Below, piece after piece: positions 52,328 through 60,788 of a stretch of DNA of 64,000 nucleotides. The position numbers and the translations under genes are program-made. The notes under the pieces are model-generated. The model saw only the letters and a list, made by a program, of their open reading frames with translations, did not search any database and had not been told where the DNA came from. The DNA comes from DATBGO01 sp963840095 (GTDB lineage: Bacteria > Actinomycetota > Actinomycetes > Streptosporangiales > Streptosporangiaceae): the NCBI GenBank assembly GCA_963840095.1, contig CAWIXN010000001.1, forward strand, positions 1 to 64,000, given 5' to 3'. The stretch's first letter is position 1. Each line of letters begins with the position of its first letter.

Positions 52328-53458
52328 ATGCGGCTGGATCCCACCGAGCTGACCGAGGATGAGCAGGCGCTGCGCGAGGAGGTGCGTGCCTTCCTTGCCG
52401 CACGCCTGCCCGCGGGCGGCTTCCCCCTCGGCCTGGGCATGGGCGGCGACGTCGACCCGCAGTTCTCGCTCGACCTCGGCGCGAAGGGCTGGCTGGGTAT
52501 GGCGCTGCCGAAGGAGTACGGCGGCGGCGGGCGGAGCGCCGTCGACCGGCTCGTCGTGGTCGAGGAGCTGCTCGCGGTCGGTGCCCCGGTGGGCTACCAC
52601 TGGGTGGCCGACCGGCAGTCCGGGCCCAGCATCGCCGCCAACGGCACTGCGGAGCAGAAGCGGTACTTCCTGCCGCGCATCGCGCGCGGGGAACTGTGCT
52701 TCGCGATCGGTATGAGCGAACCGGACGCCGGCTCCGACCTCGCCTCGATCCGCACCAAGGCCATCCGGTCTGACGCCGGCTGGGTGATCAACGGTCGCAA
52801 GATCTGGACCACCGCGGCGCACGTGGCCACTCACATCCTCGGCTTGTTCCGCACGTCCGGCGACCGCTACGGCGGGCTGACCCAGTTCATCGTCGACCCG
52901 ACGTCGGAGGGACTGACGGTCTCGCGGATCCCGTTCATCGACGGCACCCAGGAATTCTGCGAGGTCGCGTTCGAGGACGTCTTCGTGCCCGACAGCATGC
53001 GGCTGGGCGCGGTCGGAGCCGGGTGGAGCCAGAACACGGCGGAACTGGTGCTCGAGCGCGGCGGTGTCGACCGGTGGATGTCGCTGATCCCGGTGCTGGA
53101 GCACTGGGCGGCGAACGTCTCCGGGCGGGTGCCCGGCTGGGCCCAGGCCGACCTCGGGTCGATCACCGCGCGGTGCTGGGCATTCCATGGCATGTCGCTG
53201 GCGATCGCGCGCATGGTCGACGCAGGCCTGTCGCCCATGATAGAGGCCGCGCTGGCGAAGGAGATGGCCACCCGCTTCGAGCAGGAGTGCATCGAGATCG
53301 TCACCCGCCACTACGGCCGCGCCCCGCAGCTGACGTCGCCGGACCCGCAGGAGTCGCTGCTGGCCCGGGCGATCCTGATCGGCCCGTCGTGGACGATCCG
53401 CGGCGGCACCACCGAGATCTTGCGCAACATCATCGCGAAGGGATTGACCCGGGCATGA
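52328..53458 (+). CDS. Acyl-CoA dehydrogenase
   Basis: A 376-residue FAD enzyme for the first oxidation of an acyl-CoA. ATG 52328 lies five bases after AAGGTGA. Landmarks are TEDEQALREEVRAFLAARLP, MALPKEYGGGGRSAVDRLVV, CFAIGMSEPDAGSDLASIRT, GWVINGRKIWTTAAHVATH and the C-terminal IRGGTTEILRNIIAKGL. It is the first gene of a three-gene operon with a second dehydrogenase (overlap ATGA) and an enoyl-CoA hydratase. Pairs of unequal dehydrogenases of this sort often form heteromers for steroid or branched substrates; that role here is inference. Confidence 0.9.
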   Translation: MRLDPTELTEDEQALREEVRAFLAARLPAGGFPLGLGMGGDVDPQFSLDLGAKGWLGMALPKEYGGGGRSAVDRLVVVEELLAVGAPVGYHWVADRQSGPSIAANGTAEQKRYFLPRIARGELCFAIGMSEPDAGSDLASIRTKAIRSDAGWVINGRKIWTTAAHVATHILGLFRTSGDRYGGLTQFIVDPTSEGLTVSRIPFIDGTQEFCEVAFEDVFVPDSMRLGAVGAGWSQNTAELVLERGGVDRWMSLIPVLEHWAANVSGRVPGWAQADLGSITARCWAFHGMSLAIARMVDAGLSPMIEAALAKEMATRFEQECIEIVTRHYGRAPQLTSPDPQESLLARAILIGPSWTIRGGTTEILRNIIAKGLTRA

Positions 53459-54486
53459 ACACCGATCCCGAGCTGACCGGGCTGGTCGATGAGTTCTTCC
53501 GCGAGACGTTCGGCCCGGACGTGATCACCGCCGTCGAGATGGACGGACCGTCGGCCGCGCTGTGGCAGGCCACCGACGAACTCGGCCTGCCGCTGATCGG
53601 CATCGCCGAGGAGAACGGCGGCTCCGGCGGGACGCTGGGCGACCTGCTCACCGTGCTGCAAGGTACCGGCCGGTGGGCGGTGCCACTGCCGCTAGCGGAG
53701 ACCAGCCTGGCCGCCTGGCTGCTCGCCACCTGCGGAGCGCAGGTACCCGCCGGCCCGATGGCCGTGATCCCTGACGCGAGCGGGCTGCGCTTGGACGGTG
53801 ACCGGCTCACCGGCAACGCGCGATCGGTCCCGTGGCTGCGCGGCGCGGTCCGGGTGATCGCCGTCGTCGACGGGTGCGTGGTCGCGGTCGATCCGGCCGC
53901 CCTCGACGTGACGCCGGGCGCCGACCTGGCCGGCATGCCCAGCGACCTCGTCACCGCGTCCGGCGTGCCGACCGAGACGTACCCGGCCGACGTCACCGCC
54001 GCCGACGACGTGCTGCTGCGCGGGGCGCTGCTGCGCTCGGCGCAGATCGCCGGCGCCGTCACCGGCGCCTACGAGATGACCCGCACCTACATCAAGGAGC
54101 GGGTGCAGTTCGGCAAGCCGATCGCCCAGTTCCAGTCGGTGCAGATCCACCTCGTCGAACTCGCGCAGGCCGCCACCCTCACCCCACTGTGCGTGGCACG
54201 CGCCGGGCGGGCCGCCGCCATGGGAACGGCGTCATTGGAGATCGTCGCCACCAAGTCGGTGGCCAACCGGCACGCCGGGCTGGCCGTGCGCGCCGCGCAC
54301 CAGGCGCACGGCGCGATCGGCATGACCCGCGAGTACCGGCTGCAGTACCTCACTCGCCGCCTGCACACCTGGCGCGGCGAGTTCGGTGACGAGACCAGCC
54401 TCAACCTGCGCCTCGGCGCCGCGATGGCCGACTCGGGCGGCATCATCGCCGCTGCCACCTCCGTTGCCTCGACCGTAGGAGTCTGA
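53455..54486 (+). CDS. Acyl-CoA dehydrogenase-like protein (second subunit)
   Basis: A 343-residue protein that starts at the ATG overlapping the previous stop. It keeps the general fold (LPLIGIAEENGGSGGTLGDL, GAYEMTRTYIKERVQFGKPI, AQFQSVQIHLVELAQAA, HGAIGMTREYRLQYLTRRLH) but the FAD/substrate loop of the middle domain is shortened and the usual S-PxAGSD stretch is absent. It is probably the partner of the preceding enzyme in an alpha/beta heteromer, as known for actinobacterial FadE pairs. The frame is open upstream only by chance. Confidence 0.85.
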   Translation: MNTDPELTGLVDEFFRETFGPDVITAVEMDGPSAALWQATDELGLPLIGIAEENGGSGGTLGDLLTVLQGTGRWAVPLPLAETSLAAWLLATCGAQVPAGPMAVIPDASGLRLDGDRLTGNARSVPWLRGAVRVIAVVDGCVVAVDPAALDVTPGADLAGMPSDLVTASGVPTETYPADVTAADDVLLRGALLRSAQIAGAVTGAYEMTRTYIKERVQFGKPIAQFQSVQIHLVELAQAATLTPLCVARAGRAAAMGTASLEIVATKSVANRHAGLAVRAAHQAHGAIGMTREYRLQYLTRRLHTWRGEFGDETSLNLRLGAAMADSGGIIAAATSVASTVGV

Positions 54487-54488
54487 CC

Positions 54489-55253
54489 GTGGCCGATGAG
54501 ATCACCGTCACCGAGGACGGGCACGTCGCCGTCATCGAGATCAACCGGCCGCCAGCCAACTACTTCGACCGCAAGCTGATCGCCCAGATCGCCGACACCG
54601 CCGCCGATCTGCAGGCCGGCGGTACGCGGGCGATCGTGCTGTGTTCGGAGGGCAAGCACTTCTGCGCCGGCGCCAACTTCGGCACCAGCGAGATGGCTAC
54701 CGGTCGCGAGCGGGCAGCACGGGAGTTGTACCGCGAAGCGGTGCGCATCTTCGAGATCGCGGTTCCCGTCATCGCGGCCGTGCAGGGCTCCGCGGTCGGC
54801 GGTGGCGTCGGCCTGGCGTGCGCGGCCGACTTCCGCGTCGCCTCACCATCGACGAAATTCCACGCCAACTTCTCCGCGCTTGGCTTCCACCAGGGCTTCG
54901 GCCTGAGCGTCACACTGCCCGAGATCGTCGGGCTGCAGCAGGCGACGGAACTGCTCTACGCCAGCCGGCGCATCGACGGGCAGCGGGCGCTGGAGATCGG
55001 CCTGGTCGACCGGTTGGTGCCCGACGGCATGCGGCGCAGCGAAGCGATCGCCTGGGCCGCCGAGATCGCCGAGCGCGCCCCGTTGGCCGTGCAGTCGATG
55101 AAGCAGACGCTGCGCGCGCCGCTCGTCCAGAAAGTCCGCGATGCGCTTGAGCGCGAGTTGTCCGAGCAGGCCCGGCTGTGGGCCACCGAGGACAGCAAGA
55201 TCGGCATCGCCGCCAACCTGGCACGCGAGAAGCCGGTGTTCACCGGCCGCTAG
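54489..55253 (+). CDS. Enoyl-CoA hydratase/isomerase family protein
   Basis: A 254-residue crotonase-fold protein translated from GTG 54489, two bases after the upstream stop. It has VAVIEINRPPANYFDRKLIA, HFCAGANFGTSEMA and AVQGSAVGGGVGLACAADFR for the CoA pocket and oxyanion hole, and RAPLAVQSMKQTLRAPL near the end. The region that often carries catalytic Glu reads NFSALGFHQGFGLSV, so the exact reaction is not certain. It would follow the two dehydrogenases in beta-oxidation-like degradation. Confidence 0.88.
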   Translation: MADEITVTEDGHVAVIEINRPPANYFDRKLIAQIADTAADLQAGGTRAIVLCSEGKHFCAGANFGTSEMATGRERAARELYREAVRIFEIAVPVIAAVQGSAVGGGVGLACAADFRVASPSTKFHANFSALGFHQGFGLSVTLPEIVGLQQATELLYASRRIDGQRALEIGLVDRLVPDGMRRSEAIAWAAEIAERAPLAVQSMKQTLRAPLVQKVRDALERELSEQARLWATEDSKIGIAANLAREKPVFTGR

Positions 55254-55375
55254 CCGGCCACCTTGCGCTCGCGCAGGCCGGTGATCCGCTCGCGCTGTAG
55301 CCCAGCTCGGTGCGGATCGCGTCGGCGTGCTGGCCCCCTCCCAGTCCCGGCCGCAGCAGATGAGGAGGCATCACT
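55250..55375 (-). pseudogene. C-terminal relic of a CaiB/BaiF CoA-transferase
   Basis: The minus strand encodes MPPHLLRPGLGGGQHADAIR, then TELGYSA, a frame slip, and ITGLRERKVAG with a stop that overlaps the hydratase stop. This is the typical C-terminus of family III CoA-transferases (GEHTDEVLRELGYS, I--LR--GVV). The rest of the gene is gone. It fits the acyl-CoA theme of the neighbouring operon. Confidence 0.55.
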
Positions 55376-55402
55376 TCCTTCGAGCGACACCCATCATTGG
55401 AG

Positions 55403-56203
55403 CTATCCGCGCTGATCGGCCGAGGAGACGGCCGGCGGCAGCCGCGGCCTGGCTCCGGGCCTGACCGGCGCGCCGCGGGCGTGGCGCTGGGCGAACCGAC
55501 GCAGGATGGCGGGCGGGTGGGTGACGGTGCTGCGGTGAGCCTGCGCCTTGAGTTCGCCGGCTTGTTCCGGTTCGAAGTAGCCGGCGTGTTTGTAGACCTC
55601 GATCCGGGTGCACAGGCCGGCCGCGTCCAGTTCGGGATGGAACTGGGTGGCGTAGACGCGGGAGCCGATCCTGAACGCTTGTACCGGGCACGTGGCCGAA
55701 CTGGCGAGCAGGACGGCGTGCGGCGGCAGCCCGCTGATCGCCTCTTTATGGCCGACGAACGCGTCAAAGGTAGCGGGCAGCCCTCGCAGCAGCGGGTCTT
55801 GCCGGCCCTCGCGGGTGAGCGTGACCGGGACCGAACCGATCGGTTCGGCGTACCGCCGGTCCACCACTGCCCCTTGGTGGCTACCGAGCGTCCCGATGCC
55901 GTAGCAGGCTCCGAGAAACGGGAAGTCCGCGTTGATCACCTTTTCGAGCAGCCCGCGCAGGTCTGTCTCGACCCGCCGCTGCACCGGCGATTTCGATCCC
56001 TCCGGGTCGCTGGAGGTGAACGGTCCGCCGCCCAGGAGGATCCCCGACCAGTCCTGCAGATCGACGTTGCCCAGCGCTCGCTGCTCCAGCCGGTGCCGAC
56101 GCAGGTCGCGCTCGTTCAGCCCGGTGAAGGCCAGAAACGACTCGTATTCGTTATCCGCGGCGGCATCCTCAGCGCGTGTGGCCAGCAGCAGGAACGGTCT
56201 CAC
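55403..56203 (-). CDS. Class I glutamine amidotransferase
   Basis: A 266-residue protein of the GATase1 fold, similar to GMP-synthase-like stand-alone amidotransferases. It has GILLGGGPFTSSDPEG, the nucleophile elbow LGACYGIGTLGSH with Cys, and the His-Glu pair in YATQFHPELD, so the triad is complete. A C-terminal tail of about 40 Arg/Pro-rich residues follows and may be a late extension. The GTG at 56203 is the likely start. The acceptor substrate is unknown; some relatives hydrolyse gamma-glutamyl compounds. Confidence 0.85.
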   Translation of the reverse strand: MRPFLLLATRAEDAAADNEYESFLAFTGLNERDLRRHRLEQRALGNVDLQDWSGILLGGGPFTSSDPEGSKSPVQRRVETDLRGLLEKVINADFPFLGACYGIGTLGSHQGAVVDRRYAEPIGSVPVTLTREGRQDPLLRGLPATFDAFVGHKEAISGLPPHAVLLASSATCPVQAFRIGSRVYATQFHPELDAAGLCTRIEVYKHAGYFEPEQAGELKAQAHRSTVTHPPAILRRFAQRHARGAPVRPGARPRLPPAVSSADQRG

Positions 56204-56334
56204 AAGATCATCCTAGTTAGTTCAGGCCCTAGCTCCGCCAATAGGCTAGGCCGATTGCTCCGGACGTAGCGGGAACGCGGGCGGATCTGCGCCGCGAGCG
56301 GAGATGAACCTCAACCAGCGGCGGCACCCTGCGG

Positions 56335-56889
56335 TCAGGACTCCAGAGGGTTTATGGCCTTGCGGTATTGACGTGCCGTCAGGCCGAACCAGCGTCCGGT
56401 CACGCCTTCGTCAGTCATGCCCAGGCGCGCGGCCACTCGCTGCGAGGCGGCGTTGTCCAGGTCGGTGAGGGCAAGCACCTGGTCTATCCCGGCCTTCCCG
56501 GCCAGGGCGAGGACTGCACGTGCCGCGTCGGTGGCAAGCCCCTGCCCCTGGTGCTGCGGGTGCAGGTGCCAGCCCACCTCCACCAGGCCCGTGGGCCCAT
56601 CGTCGTCGCTGAGCGGCAGCAGCAGAAGGGTTCCCACCGGCTGGCCCGGCGGCGCGCCTGCCACACACGGGACAACCGCCCACAAGCCGAACGGAGGGGA
56701 AAGACCGCGCTCGTGCTCATGCCAGCGACCCAAGCGCTCCCGCGCTTCGGCCGCTGTGGCCAGCGGCCGGCGGGGATGCGCGCCGAGCCAGCGCACCACG
56801 TCTTCCCGCGAGTACAGGTCGAAGAACGCCGCGAGGTCAGACTCATCCCAGTGGCGAAGCAGCAGACGATCTGTCCTGAGCAACTCCAT
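56335..56889 (-). CDS. GNAT-family N-acetyltransferase (RimJ/RimL type)
   Basis: A 184-residue acetyl-CoA-dependent transferase: ELLRTDRLLLRHWDESDLAA, VRWLGAHPRRPL, GLVEVGWHLHPQHQGQGLAT for the acetyl-CoA loop, DAARAVLALAGKAGI, and LTDLDNAASQRVAARLGM. This is the pattern of RimJ/RimL-like acetyltransferases. The ATG at 56889 is the start. The substrate is not predictable. Confidence 0.88.
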   Translation of the reverse strand: MELLRTDRLLLRHWDESDLAAFFDLYSREDVVRWLGAHPRRPLATAAEARERLGRWHEHERGLSPPFGLWAVVPCVAGAPPGQPVGTLLLLPLSDDDGPTGLVEVGWHLHPQHQGQGLATDAARAVLALAGKAGIDQVLALTDLDNAASQRVAARLGMTDEGVTGRWFGLTARQYRKAINPLES

Positions 56890-57042
56890 AGGGCAGAAAG
56901 ATTAACCTAGACCAGGCCACGCGGCTTCCCGTACTGGCCGTCAGTGACGGCGGGCGGATGCCCCCCCCCGGCCTGTTGCGCGTTCTCTGGGGGAACACCG
57001 AACGTCCAGGCGAAAGGGAGCCTGGTCACCGTCTCCGGTCAG
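56890..57042. other. Short gap
   Basis: No gene. A run of ten C bases at about 56957-56966 is notable and may be a weak point in sequencing. Confidence 0.25.
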
Positions 57043-57525
57043 CTACTGGAGCCCGGAGCGGACGGAGGTGATGCGCTGGGTGTTGAAGCCGAGCCAGTGC
57101 ATCCGGCCCACGTAGCGCGCGTGCTCAACCTTGAGGCAGCGGTCCATGATCACCGTTACGCCACCGTCCTCGGCGATCCGCGCGCCGTCGGCGTTGATCA
57201 CGCCGAACTGGCACCAGAGCGCGCCGGCGTGGATCGCCGCCGCCTCCCGCGCGATCCCCGGCAGCGCGTCCGACGCGCGGAAGACGTTCACGACGTCCAC
57301 CGGCACCGGTATGTCCAGCAGGCTCGCGTAAGACGTCTCTCCGAGGATCTCCGTCTCGCGGGGATTCACGGGGATCACGTGGTAGCCGTGCCGCCTGAGG
57401 TAGTAGCCGACGAAGTTGCTGGCCCGCAGCTCGTTGCCCGACAGGCCCACGATCGCGATCGTCCTGGCGGTGTGGAGCACGCGCTGGATCGTCAGCGAGT
57501 CCTGGTATCGCGCGAGATCGGTCAT
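57043..57525 (-). CDS. CoA-binding domain protein (YccU-like)
   Basis: A 160-residue Rossmann-fold protein: TARTIAIVGLSGNELRASNF, VGYYLRRHGYHVIPVNPRET, VDVVNVFRASDALPGIAREA, GALWCQFGVINADGARIAED and VIMDRCLKVEHAR. It is the last gene of the metX-metY-CoA-binding operon and overlaps metY by four bases. The family binds CoA or acyl-CoA; a regulatory role in methionine synthesis is suggested by its recurrent position but unproven. Confidence 0.88.
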   Translation of the reverse strand: MTDLARYQDSLTIQRVLHTARTIAIVGLSGNELRASNFVGYYLRRHGYHVIPVNPRETEILGETSYASLLDIPVPVDVVNVFRASDALPGIAREAAAIHAGALWCQFGVINADGARIAEDGGVTVIMDRCLKVEHARYVGRMHWLGFNTQRITSVRSGLQ

Positions 57526-58859
57526 GCCGGCGCTACCTTCTTCCCCGCCGTCGCGGCGACCCGCGCGAAACCCTGCCCCAGATCCCAGATCAGATCCTCG
57601 ACGGACTCAGTCCCGACCGACAGCCGCACCGTCCCCGGCCCGACGCCGGCCGCCCGCAGTTCGTCGTCGCCCAGCTGTCGGTGCGTGGTGCTGGCCGGGT
57701 GGATGATCAGGCTCTTCGCGTCGCCGACGTTCGCCAGGTGGGACCAGAGCGTCACGCCGCTGATGAGGTTCTGCCCGCCGGCCCGGCCACCGGCACAATC
57801 GAAGGAGAACACTGCGCCGGCGCCGCGCGGCAGGTACTTCTCCACGAGTGGCCGGTACTTGCTCCCGGGCAGGCCGGGATAGGTCACATTCGACGCCAGC
57901 TCGTGCGACTCGAGGAACGCCGCGACCGTCCGCGCGTTGTCGACGTGACGTTCCATCCGCAGCGAAAGCGTCTCGAGCCCCTGCAGGAACAGGAAAGCAT
58001 TGAATGGCGCGAGCGCCCCGCCGAGATCGCGCAGGGTCTCGGCCCGGAGCTTCATCAGATAGCCATACGTCCCGAACGTCTCGTGGAATTGCAGGCCGTG
58101 GTAGGCCGGCGACGGATCCGCGACCACGGGGAACCGCCCGTTGGACCAGTTGAACGTGCCAGCCTCGACCACGACGCCGCCGATGCTCGTGCCGTGGCCG
58201 CCGATGAATTTGGTCGCCGAGTGGATCACGATGTCGGCGCCCCATTCGATCGGGCGGCACAGGTACGGGGTCGCGAACGTGTTATCTACGACCAGCGGCA
58301 GTTCGTGCTCGTGCGCGATCGCCGCCAGAGTCTCGATGTCCAGCACGTTCCCGGCCGGGTTGCCGATCGTCTCGCCGAAGAACGCCTTCGTGTTGGCGCG
58401 GACCGCTTTCCCCCACGCGCCCGTATCGTCGGGATCCACCCACGTCAGCTCCACGCTCATCTTGCGCAGCAGGTGCTTGAGCTGGTTCACCGTCCCGCCG
58501 TAGAGCGCCGAGGACGAGACGACGTGGTCGCCCGGCTGCAGCAGCGTGAAGAGCGCGGCTGCCTGCGCGGCGATCCCGCTGGCGAACGCCACCGCGCCAC
58601 AGCCGCCCTCGAGATTTGCCACCCGCTCCTCGAACACCGCGACGGTCGGGTTCATGATGCGCGAGTACGTGTTCCCGTACTCCTGCAGGTTGAAGTACGC
58701 CGCCGCGGATTCCGGGTCCTCGAACACGTAGCTGGTCGTCTGGAAGATCGGCACCGCGCGTGCGCCCGTGTTCGGGTCGGGCCGTTGCCCGGCGTGCAGC
58801 TGCCGTGTCTCGAATCCGAACGCGCGGGCTTCCTCGGCCCGGGCGGGCTGGTCGGTCAC
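57522..58859 (-). CDS. metY: O-acetylhomoserine sulfhydrylase MetY
   Basis: A 445-residue PLP enzyme that makes homocysteine from O-acetylhomoserine and sulfide. The start TRQLHAGQRPDPNTGARAVP and IFQTTSYVFEDPESAAAYF is typical. PLP contacts are seen in VSSSALYGGTVNQLKHLL, LVVDNTFATPYLCRP and HSATKFIGGHGTSIGGVV with the Schiff-base Lys; the C-terminus has LSVGTESVEDLIWDL. GTG 58859 follows AGAGGGG. It lies just after metX and would be cotranscribed. Confidence 0.93.
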   Translation of the reverse strand: MTDQPARAEEARAFGFETRQLHAGQRPDPNTGARAVPIFQTTSYVFEDPESAAAYFNLQEYGNTYSRIMNPTVAVFEERVANLEGGCGAVAFASGIAAQAAALFTLLQPGDHVVSSSALYGGTVNQLKHLLRKMSVELTWVDPDDTGAWGKAVRANTKAFFGETIGNPAGNVLDIETLAAIAHEHELPLVVDNTFATPYLCRPIEWGADIVIHSATKFIGGHGTSIGGVVVEAGTFNWSNGRFPVVADPSPAYHGLQFHETFGTYGYLMKLRAETLRDLGGALAPFNAFLFLQGLETLSLRMERHVDNARTVAAFLESHELASNVTYPGLPGSKYRPLVEKYLPRGAGAVFSFDCAGGRAGGQNLISGVTLWSHLANVGDAKSLIIHPASTTHRQLGDDELRAAGVGPGTVRLSVGTESVEDLIWDLGQGFARVAATAGKKVAPA

Positions 58860-58881
58860 AAGGGCCCCTCTTTCCTCGACG

Positions 58882-60096
58882 TCACCAGCCGGCCCCGGCT
58901 TCGGCCAGGAAGCGACGGATTATGGGCGTCTGCCGCGCTTCCTCCAGCAGGAAGCAGTCGTGGCCGTACGGCGCCTCGATCACATGGAACTCGGCCCGCT
59001 TCCCGACTGCGCGAAGCGCATCCTCGACCTCCCCCGACGCGGACGGCGGGTACAGCCAGTCGGAACTGAACGCGATCAACAGTGTACGCGCCGAAACGCG
59101 TTCGAACGCCTGTGCGAGCGATCCCCTGCCGTGCTGCCGCGCGAGATCGAAATACGTCAGCGCGCGCGACGTGTAGAGATAGGTGTTGGCGTCGAAGCGC
59201 CTGACGAACGAGTCGGCCTGGTGCCGCAGGTAGCTCTCGACCTCAAACTCCGGTTCGGTGATCGTGTACCGGATGTCGTCGGCGAACTGCAGCCGCCGGC
59301 TGAACTTGTCGCTCAGCGCCAGTGCGGACAGGTAGGTGACGTGGCCGACCATCCGCGCCACACCCAGGCCGGCATCGGGCGTGCGGCCCGTGCCGTAGTA
59401 GTGGCCGCCTTGCCAGGCGGGGTCGCGCATGATCGCATCACGCGCGATCGCGTTCCAGGCCACGCCCTGCGGGTGGAGGGCGTGCGTGCTGGCGATCGCC
59501 ACGACGGCATCGACCTGATCAGGAAACAGGATCGCCCACTCGAACGCCTGCATCCCGCCGAGCGAGCCCCCGGCGACCGCCGCTAGCCGCTCGATACCGA
59601 GTGCCTTCAGGAACGCGCGCTCGGTCCGCACCATGTCCGCGACAGTGATCACGGGGAAGTCCGGCCCGTACGGCTTGCTGGTCGCCGGGTCGATCGACGA
59701 CGGCCCCGTCGTGCCCCGGCAGCCGCCGAGCAGGTTCGTGGAGACGACGAAGAAGCGGTCAGTGTCGAACGCCTTGCCGGGGCCGATCATCCCGTCCCAC
59801 CAGCCCAGTCCCCGGCGGGCCACGCCGTCGCGATCGGTGGCCCCGAACCCGTCACGCGTGCTCTCCTCGGGCGGCGTCTTCGCGAAGCCCGCCGCATGGG
59901 CGTCGCCGCTGAGCGCATGGCATACCAGGATGACGTTGTCGCGCCGGGGTGAGAGGGCACCGTAGGTCTCGTACGCCACCCGAACCCGGTGCAGCTCCCG
60001 CCCGCAGTCCAGTCGCACCGGCTCCGGCAGGTCAAGGTACTGTGTTTCCACCGTGCCGACTGAGCCGGCCGCGGGCGTTGAGGCTGGCTCCGCCAT
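58882..60096 (-). CDS. metX: Homoserine O-acetyltransferase MetX
   Basis: A 404-residue alpha/beta-hydrolase that acetylates homoserine. Motifs are VILVCHALSGDAHAAGF, GLGWWDGMIGPGKAFDTDRF, VVSTNLLGGCRGTTGPSS, and AVAGGSLGGMQAFEW with the nucleophile Ser, then Asp in FSSDWLYPP and His in APYGHDCFLL. ATG 60096 is preferred; an ATG at 60120 would add eight residues. The longer open frame to 60774 runs antisense to the OsmC gene and is not credible. Confidence 0.93.
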   Translation of the reverse strand: MAEPASTPAAGSVGTVETQYLDLPEPVRLDCGRELHRVRVAYETYGALSPRRDNVILVCHALSGDAHAAGFAKTPPEESTRDGFGATDRDGVARRGLGWWDGMIGPGKAFDTDRFFVVSTNLLGGCRGTTGPSSIDPATSKPYGPDFPVITVADMVRTERAFLKALGIERLAAVAGGSLGGMQAFEWAILFPDQVDAVVAIASTHALHPQGVAWNAIARDAIMRDPAWQGGHYYGTGRTPDAGLGVARMVGHVTYLSALALSDKFSRRLQFADDIRYTITEPEFEVESYLRHQADSFVRRFDANTYLYTSRALTYFDLARQHGRGSLAQAFERVSARTLLIAFSSDWLYPPSASGEVEDALRAVGKRAEFHVIEAPYGHDCFLLEEARQTPIIRRFLAEAGAGW

Positions 60097-60180
60097 GGGG
60101 GCTATGGTAACCCGGCCCATCCAGTGTATTGTCAACCATCGAAATAGGGAATCTGGTAAGGAACTAGGGGGTAGCGCGAC
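60097..60180. promoter_or_regulatory. Divergent intergenic region, metX and OsmC
   Basis: An 84-base spacer containing the AT-rich CATCGAAATAGGGAATCTGG, which should hold promoters for metX (left) and the OsmC gene (right). The OsmC ribosome site AGGGGGT lies at its end. No riboswitch fold of the SAM type was recognised. Confidence 0.4.
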
Positions 60181-60729
60181 ATGACTACAGTCACCAACGG
60201 AGTCAACGTTCAGGCACTGCTCGACGCGCGCGAGGTGCTCAAGGGTGCGCCTGAGGCCGCTCAGTTCACCTGGCGCGCGTCCGCCAAGTGGCAGGGCGGC
60301 GTCCACAGCACGATCAAGGTCCAGAGCTTCTTCGGCCTCGGGGAAGAGCAGAACCACAAGGAAGAGTGGACGTTCGAAGCCGACCACCCCGAAGTCTTCG
60401 CGGCGGAGGACAACGGCATCACGCCTATCGAGTATCTCCTCGTCGGCCTGGCGAGCTGCCTGACGGGGGGTATTGCGTCCGTCGCGGAGAACCGCGGCAT
60501 CCAGCTCCGCTCGGTCGAGTCCACGGTCGAGGGCGGGCACGACATCCGCGGGATCCTCGGTGCCGACAGCGACGTCCGCAACGGCTTCAACGACATCAAG
60601 GTGACGTTCACCATCGACGCGGACGCGTCGAGGCAGGAGATCGAGGCGCTGGTCGCCCAGTCCCAGAAGCGCTCCGCCGTGTTCGACGCTCTCACGAATC
60701 CTACGAACGTCACCGTCGAAGTCGCCTGA
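60181..60729 (+). CDS. OsmC-family protein
   Basis: A 182-residue OsmC-like protein: NGVNVQALLDAREVLKGAPE, FTWRASAKWQGGVHSTIKVQ, TPIEYLLVGLASCLTGGIAS with one of the redox cysteines, and GFNDIKVTFTIDADASRQEI. The second Cys of classical OsmC/Ohr peroxidases is missing, so this is probably the SfnB/YhfA-like branch rather than an organic hydroperoxide reductase. AGGGGGT lies upstream of ATG 60181. It is followed closely by the flavin oxidoreductase gene. Confidence 0.85.
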   Translation: MTTVTNGVNVQALLDAREVLKGAPEAAQFTWRASAKWQGGVHSTIKVQSFFGLGEEQNHKEEWTFEADHPEVFAAEDNGITPIEYLLVGLASCLTGGIASVAENRGIQLRSVESTVEGGHDIRGILGADSDVRNGFNDIKVTFTIDADASRQEIEALVAQSQKRSAVFDALTNPTNVTVEVA

Positions 60730-60788
60730 GCGGCCGCGCGGCGGCTCGCCCGACGCCCGCGCTCCGGAAAGCACAGAGGGGCCAAGCC

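Noticed and set aside
60097..60180. SAM riboswitch upstream of metX
   Set aside because: The spacer is only 84 bases and shows no recognisable SAM riboswitch helices.
58882..60774. 630-residue extended MetX from an upstream start
   Set aside because: The extra N-terminal 226 residues are read antisense to the OsmC gene; homology begins near ATG 60096.
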